Assembly (NCBI GenBank): GCA_026713385.1
Contig: JAPOOP010000666.1
Span: 1-53,502, forward strand
Length of the DNA stretch: 53,502 nucleotides
DNA from: Candidatus Poribacteria bacterium
Lineage (GTDB): Bacteria > Poribacteria > WGA-4E > WGA-3G
Reading direction: 5' to 3'
In this document: positions 42,248 through 51,900 of the stretch, piece after piece
Layout of the letters: every line of letters begins with the position of its first letter
Numbering within the stretch: position 1 is the first letter of the stretch
The notes under the pieces: model-generated
Database searches by the model: none
What the model saw: the letters and a program-made list of their open reading frames with translations, nothing else
Told to the model about the DNA's origin: nothing
Position numbers and translations under genes: made by a program

Positions 42248-43306
42248 CTATTTTGTTTTCGGACGGATAACACACATCCATGCACGCATACCGCGCACAT
42301 CCACCGTCAATTGCTGGGAAATTCTGAGAGAACGCCGTTGCTTCAACTCATCATTAAGCAGTCTGCTTTGCGAAGTGAGTAGCACCATCCTTCCTCTTGG
42401 ATTCAGGACGCGCTCGTATTCTCTGAGACATTGGCGATATAGACTCGTAAGTTCCGGGACATTTCCGATCGTCTCTCCGAACGGGAGGTTACAGACGATT
42501 TTATCAACAGTGTTGGATCGTAACGGCAAACTCTGTGCGTCCCAGTGAAAGAATTGACACGGCTGGTGTTTCCTCCCGAAATTCGACACCGTCGCGTCTA
42601 AGGCATCTGTAGAGACATCGCCGCCGATTAAGTAACGATACCGCTTGATAAGTGCGCGTTCCAAAAGGAGAGTTCCGGCACCGCACATCGCGTCCAAAAA
42701 GACATCCTCTGGGTGTGGTCGTGAAAGACGCACCATACTGTATGCCAAAGTCGGTTTGAGGGATGCGGGAATATGTGCCTGTTTATACGGACGCTGTGCC
42801 ATATCGTTTGGGGAAAGCCTGATGCTGAGATAGCCATCGTCTCCGTGTACCTCTGCCCAGACATCTAAAGCCGATTTTGACGACCCCGAATACCACCCTC
42901 GGTCTATCAACGCGCGTTCTATCACGCGCTGGAGATCAACCCGACGGAAGTTGCGCTTTCCTGAAAGCCGACTTGTCACCCGAAACGGCATCCGTTTCCG
43001 TGTTTTGATACCTATCTGCCGACAACACTCAAGTGTCGCTTTGAAATTAAAACGCTCAAGCGAACGGCTTAATACCGCTAACGAGCTGCGTGAACGGGTC
43101 ATCTTCGGCATCTGCTTTAGAATTAAGAAGAGATTCTCGGCTATTCGCAGCGATAGCAGTTCACGCGGGTTGCCGGTATATTCAAAGAGGATCCGCTGAG
43201 GCTTCCGCCCAATGATTTTCAGATGTCCTGTGTCGGCAAAGCGTTCGGATAACTCTTCGCGCGCAATGGTTTCGAGTCCTGCGCTTACAGTGATTGCATA
43301 TAACAT
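42248..43306 (-). CDS. THUMP-domain RNA methyltransferase (Trm14/RlmL type)
   Basis: 352 residues from ATG 43306. The N-terminal half is a THUMP RNA-binding domain (AITVSAGLETIAREELSERF). The C-terminal half is the UPF0020 methyltransferase: FLDAMCGAGTLLLERA (about 208-223) for SAM and CNLPFGETIG (about 269) in place of N-P-P-Y. It methylates guanine N2 in tRNA or rRNA; which one cannot be told. Confidence 0.88.
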   Translation of the reverse strand: MLYAITVSAGLETIAREELSERFADTGHLKIIGRKPQRILFEYTGNPRELLSLRIAENLFLILKQMPKMTRSRSSLAVLSRSLERFNFKATLECCRQIGIKTRKRMPFRVTSRLSGKRNFRRVDLQRVIERALIDRGWYSGSSKSALDVWAEVHGDDGYLSIRLSPNDMAQRPYKQAHIPASLKPTLAYSMVRLSRPHPEDVFLDAMCGAGTLLLERALIKRYRYLIGGDVSTDALDATVSNFGRKHQPCQFFHWDAQSLPLRSNTVDKIVCNLPFGETIGNVPELTSLYRQCLREYERVLNPRGRMVLLTSQSRLLNDELKQRRSLRISQQLTVDVRGMRAWMCVIRPKTK

Positions 43307-43565
43307 ATTGTTTACCGGATATCAACTGTCAGCGGTCAGTCGATTTTAGAAAAGAATTTCCTGTAGGTTGGTTGAACGGATAGTACCAAAACATTAGCCG
43401 CTAAAGATTATTGATGTCAGGTATACACCTTCTATCTGAGAGATAACAACGGGCATATTTCACGCGTATTTGGAACGCCACCCCCGCTTTTCGGTTCCGC
43501 TCTACCCAACCTACGGAACCTTGGAAACACTAAAATGACACCTATGATACGGTTGAAAATCACAC

Positions 43566-45803
43566 CTATTGGGGTTCGGGCCAATCCAGATGGCGATGCA
43601 GGAATTGGAACGTCTTATCAGAATTAATCTGATGTCCACCATCAAAGAATTCGATCTCTGTTCTATCAGCGATTCCCAATCGAACGTAAAGCCGACGAAC
43701 GACAGCGAATTCGTGCGCAACCCATTCATCTGGTGCAACACCATCATCATGTCCGCGTTCCACCATGAACGGACGCGGCGCAATCAATCCCGCCATCTCG
43801 CCGTAGTTAAAGGTATTTCCCAAATCGAACTCCGGCATCTCATACTCACCTGTGAACATATAACTGTACCGAGAATGATAAGTCGCATTTTTGACGATCC
43901 ACTCGTTGAAATCCGCGGAACAGATGGAGCAGGCATAGCCTTCAAGCAGGGCAGGGACGCGCATAGCCGTTTTGCCGCCGTAAGATAATCCATAAAATCC
44001 AATTCGATCCGCATCAACGAAGGATTGTTCCGCGAGCCAATCCAGGGTTCGCTCATGTTGACGGATGATCAAGGAAAAGAGCGACCATTTTACCGGATTC
44101 GCCTTACGTTGGATAACGCGGAAGGCATCCACACCAATATATGGATTTTGTGGCGCGTAGACGACGAATCCTCTGTCCGCTAACTGGGCAGCGTAGGAGT
44201 GATAGACAGATTCTATTCTTGGATCAGCGGTATCCTGTGGTCGTCCCTCTAAGCCGTGTTGACAGACGACAACGGGACGCTGTTCACCAGGTTGAAGATC
44301 GTTCGGAAGAAGCAAGATACCGTAAGCGAAAACGTCCTTCCAAACATCAAGAACGACTTCGTATCCCTTCCAGAGGGGTTCATCGTAGATGAGCCGCGTC
44401 CTTGGATTGGCAGGGACATCAGGGGGTGGACACCTACCGATAACTTCGTCCCAGAAATAGGCTTTGGCATCCGTACACGTTTCCTCCCACTGTGCGAGCG
44501 AAGAGGTATCAGTTTTATCCCAGAAGAATTGCTGCCGTCGCGATGCCGCTTCTCTCAAAAAGCGTTGTGATAGATTCACCAACTGCATAAACTGTCGCTG
44601 CTGACGTGCCCCGTAATCAAAATCGTTAACCGTGGATGATGAGAGTTGGTAGTGGCTGTCAATATGTGCACTTTCAACACCAAGTCCAGTAAGTAAAGCA
44701 GTTAAAGCGTCCTCAGACCCCGGTAATCCATCTACAGGAGAAACGAGGCGCAAGGCATCGCCGCTGTCAAGCATTTGATAAAAACCGTGAGCCTTTTCAA
44801 ACTCCGACTCTACTGCATGGATCGGTGGTGATACCAACTGTCCCGGTGCAGCACCACCCCGTCCATCTCGAACGGATGGCGGACCAGCGACTTCAGGTCC
44901 TCGGCTTGTTTCGATAACCAACGGACGCGGGGCAATAAGACTCGCGATTTCAGCATCGCCAAATTCGTGTAGCAGTCCCCACACATTTCGATAGATCGGT
45001 TCTCGCCAGACCTCCTGCCGAGATTGGAAATACCCACTAACAGCGGTCGCTTGGATCCGTGTATCGACTGCCGCACTGTAGAGTGCAATCAACCCACCTT
45101 CGCCGTACCCAATGACACCAACTGGGGCATCGGATTGAGACATCCAGTCCACTAACGACAACACCTTCTGAACTTCATACCCGATGATGTTCCTTCCGAG
45201 TTCAAACGCCATCCGATAGATAAATTCGCGGTGCGGTTGATTCGTCATCGCGCCAAGGGTCGGGTTTCCCGAATAGGTATCGTCACGGTTAATCAGAAGC
45301 GGGACAACGACACGACATCCTGTCTTCGCCAAACGTCTCGCAAACTGTGCGCTCGCTGGCAATTCATCCGTCACTCCCGCTATCATCTCTGGTGTCCAAT
45401 CAGCATCGGGTAGGGCAATAATCTGTGCAGTAATTGGGACATCGTGCTTCGGTTCCAACAAAAGCCCCTCACCCTCCACCTCATCAAAAACCTGCCATCG
45501 AACACGGGATGTAGTGTAATTCTCATCCTCTGTGAGCAGTGCCGAGGCTTTTGTCGTGGCGATATAGGTAAGTTCCTCAATTGGCAGCCGTGGATCGAGG
45601 CAACCGATCCGCTTTCGAAGGCTCGCACGGTTCGGTTCGACGGATTCGGTATACGCATTGTGTGAACTATAATCGCGATTCCACAACTCTGTCCGACCTT
45701 CGACAGAATCAGTTATTGCGCGGGAAACATAACCGTCAAGTACCTCAACCATCTGTGCGGCAAGATCGCCGTCTAACGTTAAAGGGATCGTTCCATGTAA
45801 CAT
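43566..45803 (-). CDS. Double alpha/beta hydrolase, esterase-like
   Basis: 745 residues from ATG 45803; Shine-Dalgarno CCGCAAGGT is from a repeat end. Two alpha/beta-hydrolase domains in one chain. The N-terminal nucleophile elbow reads GYGEGG, which lacks Ser and so is probably inactive; the C-terminal one is GLSYGG with Ser. Both domains share the LIAPRP(L/F)-VE block. The C-terminal domain ends in FFDGGHQIN with the His. Similar to acetylxylan-esterase/dienelactone-hydrolase proteins. No signal peptide is seen. Confidence 0.85.
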   Translation of the reverse strand: MLHGTIPLTLDGDLAAQMVEVLDGYVSRAITDSVEGRTELWNRDYSSHNAYTESVEPNRASLRKRIGCLDPRLPIEELTYIATTKASALLTEDENYTTSRVRWQVFDEVEGEGLLLEPKHDVPITAQIIALPDADWTPEMIAGVTDELPASAQFARRLAKTGCRVVVPLLINRDDTYSGNPTLGAMTNQPHREFIYRMAFELGRNIIGYEVQKVLSLVDWMSQSDAPVGVIGYGEGGLIALYSAAVDTRIQATAVSGYFQSRQEVWREPIYRNVWGLLHEFGDAEIASLIAPRPLVIETSRGPEVAGPPSVRDGRGGAAPGQLVSPPIHAVESEFEKAHGFYQMLDSGDALRLVSPVDGLPGSEDALTALLTGLGVESAHIDSHYQLSSSTVNDFDYGARQQRQFMQLVNLSQRFLREAASRRQQFFWDKTDTSSLAQWEETCTDAKAYFWDEVIGRCPPPDVPANPRTRLIYDEPLWKGYEVVLDVWKDVFAYGILLLPNDLQPGEQRPVVVCQHGLEGRPQDTADPRIESVYHSYAAQLADRGFVVYAPQNPYIGVDAFRVIQRKANPVKWSLFSLIIRQHERTLDWLAEQSFVDADRIGFYGLSYGGKTAMRVPALLEGYACSICSADFNEWIVKNATYHSRYSYMFTGEYEMPEFDLGNTFNYGEMAGLIAPRPFMVERGHDDGVAPDEWVAHEFAVVRRLYVRLGIADRTEIEFFDGGHQINSDKTFQFLHRHLDWPEPQ

Positions 45804-45889
45804 TTTAATTTTACCTTGCGGAGGAACAACGTGCGTTTGGACTTTGACGTCCGTTCCTTATATCCGCTCTCCATTTCATTACGAGCTAC
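45804..45889 (-). repeat. CCGCAAGGAAT-type repeat, full-length copy
   Basis: On the minus strand it begins GTAGCTCGTAATGAAATGG and ends CCGCAAGGTAAAATTAAA at the ATG 45803. Very similar to 48891-48976 and 51241-51309. A separate hairpin, TGGCGAGGTTT (45929-45939) against 45941-45951, lies farther right; the rest to 46056 shows nothing. Confidence 0.75.
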
Positions 45890-46056
45890 GGGTTTTGACA
45901 TTAAACAGGACTTAAGTACCGCTCTTGTTGGCGAGGTTTTAAACCTTGCCAGCGGGGTGCCGGAAACCGTTGGGTTCTGATCAGAAAATTACGTAAGCCC
46001 TATTAAAGATGCACAACCTAACAGGTTATGCTGCAAAAGAGCAACTGGCGTTATCC

Positions 46057-47244
46057 TTAAATAACGCCGTCTCGCCTCAACTGTTCCACTTCATCTGGAT
46101 GCATTTTTAATAGGTCTGTCAGGACCTTGGTCGTATGTTCACCGAGACTCGGTGCAGGAGCATCTACGTTTCCGGGTGTATCCGAAAGTTTAATCGGCAC
46201 CCCCGGCACTGCCACTTCACCTGTGATGTCATGAGCAATACGTGTAATCATCTCCCGTGCCTGCACCTGTGGATGGTTGACGACTTTATCCATCGTATTG
46301 ATGGGACCACACGGCACACCAATGGCACCGAGGGCATTAATCCAGTCATCAGTCGGACGTTGGGACATGATCTCCGAGAGGATAGGAAATAATTCATCGT
46401 GGTTCTCCGTTCGGTCAGCGTTCGTTCGGAATCGTTCATCTGAGATGAGTTCCTGCCGGTTGACGTGTTCACAGAACTTTGCCCAGAGGGTATCGTTTCC
46501 GAGTGCAATAATGACGTGTCCATCCGCAGAGGCAAACGCTTCAAACGGTGTAATCGCTGGGTGTCTCGCACCGAGCGGTTTTGGGGCTTCACCCGTAGCA
46601 AAATAGCGGACAACGGCGTTTTCCAAGACAGCCACGAGACTATCCAACATGGCAACATCAACAAACTGCCCACTACCTGTCCGATTACGATGGTGCAATG
46701 CAGAAAGGATACCGATTGTCGTGAAGAGAGCAGCGGTGATGTCGCTAATAGAGGTGCCGACACGCACTGGAGGTCCCCCCGGTTCACCCGTAATACTGAT
46801 GATACCACCCATGCCTTGGATAATCATGTCATAAGCACCTTGCTCGGCATAGGGACCGGTCTGTCCGAAACCGGAACACGCGGCGTAAATAAGGGACGGA
46901 TGCTCGACTTTCAGCGTATCGTAATCCAACCCCAATTTTTTCATCGTCCCAGGACGAAAATTCTCAACAAGGACATCGCTCTGCTTCAACAACTGCTTGA
47001 ATATTGATTGTCCACGTTCAGTTTTAAGGTTGAGCGTCACGCTCTGCTTTCCACGATTCACGCTCATGAAATAGAGACTAAACCCGTTTTTGAAGGGACC
47101 AAAATTTCGAGACTCGTCTCCTGTGCCGGGCTGTTCAATCTTGATTACCTCAGCTCCGAGGTCACCGAGCAGCATCGTTGCATAGGGACCGGCGAGAACT
47201 CGGGTTAAATCCAAAACCTTCATTCCATCAAGGGGACCTGCCAT
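46057..47244 (-). CDS. CaiB/BaiF-family (class III) CoA-transferase
   Basis: 395 residues from ATG 47244. Starts MAGPLDGMKVLDLTRVLAGP, the family N-terminus; YDMIIQGMGGIISITG carries the catalytic Asp; GPINTMDKVV is the usual C-terminal block. Transfers CoA between organic acids through an aspartyl-CoA intermediate. Not specific to carnitine or oxalate by sequence. 19 bases downstream of purC on the same strand. Confidence 0.93.
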   Translation of the reverse strand: MAGPLDGMKVLDLTRVLAGPYATMLLGDLGAEVIKIEQPGTGDESRNFGPFKNGFSLYFMSVNRGKQSVTLNLKTERGQSIFKQLLKQSDVLVENFRPGTMKKLGLDYDTLKVEHPSLIYAACSGFGQTGPYAEQGAYDMIIQGMGGIISITGEPGGPPVRVGTSISDITAALFTTIGILSALHHRNRTGSGQFVDVAMLDSLVAVLENAVVRYFATGEAPKPLGARHPAITPFEAFASADGHVIIALGNDTLWAKFCEHVNRQELISDERFRTNADRTENHDELFPILSEIMSQRPTDDWINALGAIGVPCGPINTMDKVVNHPQVQAREMITRIAHDITGEVAVPGVPIKLSDTPGNVDAPAPSLGEHTTKVLTDLLKMHPDEVEQLRRDGVI

Positions 47245-47263
47245 CTGCTATCTCTCCCGTGTA

Positions 47264-48157
47264 CTACAATTCTTCGCCAACGATGAGGCGATATGCCTCG
47301 CGGTATTTCTCGCTTGTTTTGGAGATAACAGTCTCCGGCAGTTCAGGCGCGGGGGGTTGTTTGTTCCAACCGATTTCGGAAAGGTAATCTCTCACGAACT
47401 GCTTGTCAAATCTCTGCTGTGGTTTGCCGGGTTCATAGAGATCTGCGGGCCAGAATCGAGAGGAGTCCGGCGTGAAAACTTCATCAATGACGATGAGTTT
47501 GCCGTCGCGTTCCCCGAATTCAAACTTGGTATCACAGAGGATAATTCCAGCACTTTCGGCGTGTTCACTCGCGGCTCTGAAAAGTGCGAAACTAACATCA
47601 ATCAACTTATCTGTAAGTTCGCTGCCGACTTCGTTACGCATCTCCGCAATGGAGATCGGTTCGTCATGCTCGCCCTGCTCGGCTTTGGTCGTTGGCGTGA
47701 ACAGAAGTTCCGGAAGCCGATCAGATTCCTGTAGTCCGTCCGGGAGCTTCTGACCACAGATTTCTCCCGTCTTCTGATAGGAGGACCAACCGGATCCGGC
47801 GAGGTAGCCACGCACGACACACTCAACATCAACCCGATCCGCTTTGTGGACGAGCATAGAGCGTCCTTTTAGAAGTTCTGCATCGGGTTGTAGAGCATCG
47901 GGATACTCTTCGACTTCCGTTGAAATGAGATGATTGTCAGCGACGGATTCCGTGTACTTGAACCAGAATTTGGATAAACCGGTTAAGACTTTACCCTTAT
48001 CTGGAATGCCGTTCGGCAGAACAACATCAAAGGCGGAGATACGATCTGTGGAAATGATCAGAAGTTCGTCCCCGAGGTCATACAGATCGCGGACTTTTCC
48101 ACGGTGTAAAGGTGTATAATTCGTTAAATTTGTAGACGTGATAACATTCTGGGACAT
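47264..48157 (-). CDS. purC: SAICAR synthase
   Basis: 297 residues from ATG 48157, with TAGGAGGAAC upstream. YTPLHRGKVRDLYDLGDELL and IISTDRISAFDVVLPNGIP are the ATP-binding start, and VECVVRGYLAGSGWSSYQ and DEVFTPDSSRFW are catalytic segments. It joins CAIR and aspartate in purine synthesis. Length is that of the longer, yeast-Ade1-like purC class. The CoA-transferase gene follows. Confidence 0.96.
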   Translation of the reverse strand: MSQNVITSTNLTNYTPLHRGKVRDLYDLGDELLIISTDRISAFDVVLPNGIPDKGKVLTGLSKFWFKYTESVADNHLISTEVEEYPDALQPDAELLKGRSMLVHKADRVDVECVVRGYLAGSGWSSYQKTGEICGQKLPDGLQESDRLPELLFTPTTKAEQGEHDEPISIAEMRNEVGSELTDKLIDVSFALFRAASEHAESAGIILCDTKFEFGERDGKLIVIDEVFTPDSSRFWPADLYEPGKPQQRFDKQFVRDYLSEIGWNKQPPAPELPETVISKTSEKYREAYRLIVGEEL

Positions 48158-48208
48158 ATTTGTTCCTCCTAAACAATTTAAAAAATTTGCAATGAATGGA
48201 TTACTACT

Positions 48209-48823
48209 TTATTCCTTCAGCAACTCGCGTAGCACGATGGCTGTCCTATTTGTAGTTTCAATTTGGAGTGCCTTGCCAACTTCCTGTTCCGCAGACATAT
48301 CTTCACCGAGATAGTAGTAGCACGCCGCCTTAAGCACATAGAGTTCGGCATTGGAACGATAGTCGTGCCGGAAGAGATATTGGGCATCACCCTGCAGTGC
48401 ATTATCAATCGCTCGAATAGCAGATTGGAAATCGTTTGTATCTTTGTGGCGCAAAAAAAGCAGATTGGCAAGCCCGACCCATGCATCCGCATTTGACGGA
48501 TCGAGTTGCACGGCGTTCTGAAAAGCCTCTTGTGCCAATGGTGGATTTAGCGATAGACTGAGATGACTCCATCCCACACCGTTATGGGCATCCGCAAGAT
48601 TTTCATCGAAGTTAATTGCGCGTTCAAAGCTGAGTAATGCCTGTGCGTAGTCTCCCGATTCGTAGGAACGCCATCCCCGCTCCATGTGATCCACCGCACT
48701 TGAGGTGTTTGGATCGGAATCACTGGAACAACCGCTCTGCATCAGAAAGCAAGCGGCAAGTAAGATGGCATATCCAATTTTAATTATACCTGGGGGTGAA
48801 ACGACGAGAGTTTGAAACTTCAA
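48209..48823 (-). CDS. TPR lipoprotein
   Basis: 204 residues from TTG 48823 with GAGGAAGG upstream. A hydrophobic segment IGYAILLAACFLMQSGCSSD ends in a lipobox (QSGC), so the mature protein is a lipoprotein. Three or four TPR units follow (MERGWRSYESGDYAQALLSF, ALNFDENLADAHNGVGW, and similar). The codons before the hydrophobic segment (VVSPPGIIKI) correspond to a copy of the CCGCAAGG repeat, so the N-terminal extension is repeat-derived. Unknown role, likely protein assembly. Confidence 0.8.
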   Translation of the reverse strand: MKFQTLVVSPPGIIKIGYAILLAACFLMQSGCSSDSDPNTSSAVDHMERGWRSYESGDYAQALLSFERAINFDENLADAHNGVGWSHLSLSLNPPLAQEAFQNAVQLDPSNADAWVGLANLLFLRHKDTNDFQSAIRAIDNALQGDAQYLFRHDYRSNAELYVLKAACYYYLGEDMSAEQEVGKALQIETTNRTAIVLRELLKE

Positions 48824-48890
48824 CTGCCTTCCTCAAGAGTTCCTGCACCGTTGTTGCAGGCTTCGATCGCTAAAAAATGAGCCAAAACAT

Positions 48891-48976
48891 GTAGCCCGTA
48901 ATGAAATGGAGGGCGGCTCTAACACAGAAGCCTTGAAAGCCCAAACACCGTTATTCCTCCGCAAGGGAAAATTAAA
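48891..48976 (+). repeat. CCGCAAGGAAT-type repeat, full-length copy in plus orientation
   Basis: Begins GTAGCCCGTAATGAAATGGA and ends CCGCAAGGGAAAATTAAAA. Lies between the TPR lipoprotein and the FtsX permease, touching the permease stop. A 14-base inverted repeat-like stretch 48841-48860 precedes it. Confidence 0.75.
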
Positions 48977-48979
48977 AAA

Positions 48980-51900
48980 TTAAAAATCAGATTTGAGCGT
49001 TGTCAAGAGTGGACTTCGAAGTGCCACAGCAACGGCAACAGCATTTGCAATTATACCAAAACCGAAGATGAAAAGCAAGGTAATTGTGAGGGAAAACCAC
49101 GGAAAAGAGGGGAGATGTCCCTGTGAAGCGAAAATTGAGGCGAGTCCGGCGATAATGCCGATAAGCATTCCAACAAGGAGAAGGAAACAACTTTCGAGAA
49201 AAAGCATCCACGAGAGTGCCTGCCGTCTGAAACCGAAGGCACGTAAGGTCGCTAATTCGCCGCGACGTTCAATGATATTTCTGAACAGCACCAATGCTAA
49301 CCCGAAAGTACCGAGTAGCACCCCTAAACCACCGAGGCTTTGAAAAGTGGAGATATAGGTATTTTCAACCGCTCGATAGCTCGCCAAACGTGCGGACGCA
49401 GACGCAAGGTCAAAACCGTAATCCCCTAATGTTTCCTCTAAGACCTGTGCCGTCTCTGCCCGCAAAGCAGGCAGCGTTTTGATGAGGAAAAATTGGTATC
49501 CGCTCTGGCTTGGAAAGTATTTCGTGAAATTGGTTTCAGAGATAATCAATTGGCTTTGGAAAAGACTATTCACAACCGTCTCAAGTTCGAGATGGAGCGG
49601 TTTTCCAAATTCATCTTGGATGATAAAATCATCGTTAGGGTCGTGGTGCAAAATCCAACGGAGCGACTTTTCATCGCCGATAGCAGGAACTTTACCTTTT
49701 TCAGTGAGCATTAAATGCAAGTTGACCCACGGAACTCCGTCTAACATCGCATCAGACGCACCTAAAATTTGTGGTTTCTGGGGCTGGTAGAGATTCAGAC
49801 AACTGACATCTTCACCCGGCAGGACACGAAACGGAATTACCTCCGATGCACTAAGGAGTTCAGAGGCATTATCGGAAAAACCGAGTTCAAACCTACCGTC
49901 CGGTGTATTCAGGTTATGGTGCAAAGGGAGCGCGGATTCAGCGACGAAGGCGTATTCTGTCTCCGGTGGAGCATCATGTCGATTTGCTCCGACTGCGACG
50001 ATAATACAGCACGCTATACTGATTGTAGTAACACAAGTCTTGCTTCGTCCGGGTTGCCGCGCAGCGTTTCTGATGGCGAACCGCACTCTGTTCAACGGCT
50101 TTGTTACATTCTGTGATCTTAACCATTTATTGAATACCTCTGCCCCTATGCCAATAACCAACAATGCCACAAACAGTAAACTCACCACAGGCTGTTCCAC
50201 CCATATACCTACCCCGACCCCAATCGCGGCGGCTAACCAGCTCAGGGGTCGCATCCATCTACTTTTGGATTTGTCTCCTACAGTTCCGTCAACAAAATCG
50301 GCTTTACCAGCGAGAAGTGACACGGTGGAAGTTTTTCCCACTTTGCGAACAGTTAAACGGATAGAGAGTATCACCACCGCCAGCGAAATTAGTGCGCCAA
50401 TCAGCAAACTCCATACGCTGACGTAAAGTTCCATAAAGGGGGTGCCGATGGCAGGTAACCACCACGTTTGTAGTCCGAATATCATCAATTGTGCATACCC
50501 GACAGCGAGCAGACATCCGCATAGACTCCCTATACCGGCGATGATGCCCCCTTCGTAAAGGAACCGACGGCGGATTTTAGTGAGCGGGTAACCGACAGCC
50601 TGTAGAATCCCGATCTCGCGCGATCTTTGCTCTACACCGATACGGAAGAGCATCCCTACCAACAAGGCAACAGCAATAATGATAAAAGCACTTAGACTGC
50701 TAAAGAGCATCCCGAAATCCGTTGCACCGGCGGAGGCTTGAAGACCGTCAGTTTGAAGGGATACGAATTGAAATCCAATCTGTTCTGGTTGAATCTTTTT
50801 GAGGAACTCGGTTTCAAAAAGCGTGCGTGTTGCTTGAAGGTCTGAATTTGGCGCGATCCCCATCCGAATAGCAGTGAGGTCCCCGAAGCGGTTTCTCCAA
50901 AGTTGCTTACCCGTTTCCAAGGAAATAAACGCTTTCGGTGTTGCTCCGTATTCATCCCAATACGCCTCATCTTTACTGCGAATAAGGGTGTAATCAATCG
51001 GAAAAGGAGATTCCCATTCGGACATATCAGCCGTCTCGTGGATACCGGGAAAAGTAGGGATGAGGTCTCTATCTGCGGTGATACCCTCAATCGGTAGAAT
51101 CCCTTTCAGACGGAACAGAGCCGTTTCGGTGATGTATTCTTCCCCCGCTCCGACGCGGTAGTATGCGACACTGATCTCGTCCCCGACTTCCACGCCAAGG
51201 TCGGTTGCCGTCCATGTATTGAGGATAATTTCAGGATTTTCTAATATTCCTTGCGGATAAGCAACGGCATTTGAAGTTTGAGAGTCTTCCTCCATTTCAT
51301 TTCGGGCTTGGTTTTCGCTTCCGGTAACACTTCTGTTAAGAAGTTCAGAAAACTCCCCTTTATCAATGGGGAGTGCGACGATAGTCGAATATGGAACGGT
51401 TCTGCCATTCGCAGAAATCGTATTCGCGAGATAGGTGAGTGTTGGGAGCGTTGAGATACGGTTTTCAGCCGCGACCGTTAGCGCAAAATCAGAAAAGATT
51501 GGTTTCAGGAGATACTGCTGACTTTGGACATCAAAGTAGGTGCCGTGTTCTTGAATTTCTAAGTCAAGTGCGTCTATGCTCAACGCGAGATCGTTAGACG
51601 AAATTGGAGCTGTTTCCGCCGTAAACAGAGCGTTGATCCTATTCCCTTGCCCAAGTACTTTTTGTAAAACTGGGAGCGCGATGAACGCGTTCAATGGAAG
51701 ACTTTGATGTGCGCGAAGACTGAATCTCCCAGCGTTCTCAGTAGGCACAATCTCACTAACAACCAAGCGTAGACTTTGGATAGCCTCGGATGCGTCGCGC
51801 GCTCCGAGAAGAAACTCTGGATGGATGGCAGCGGCTTGAGGGACATTTACGAGGAGCGTGTCTCCTACTTGGACGTTCAGTTCTTTCTGCAGTGACTCAT

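Noticed and set aside
46465-47007. 180-codon plus-strand ORF across the CoA-transferase
   Set aside because: Antisense to a typical class III CoA-transferase; no start signals.
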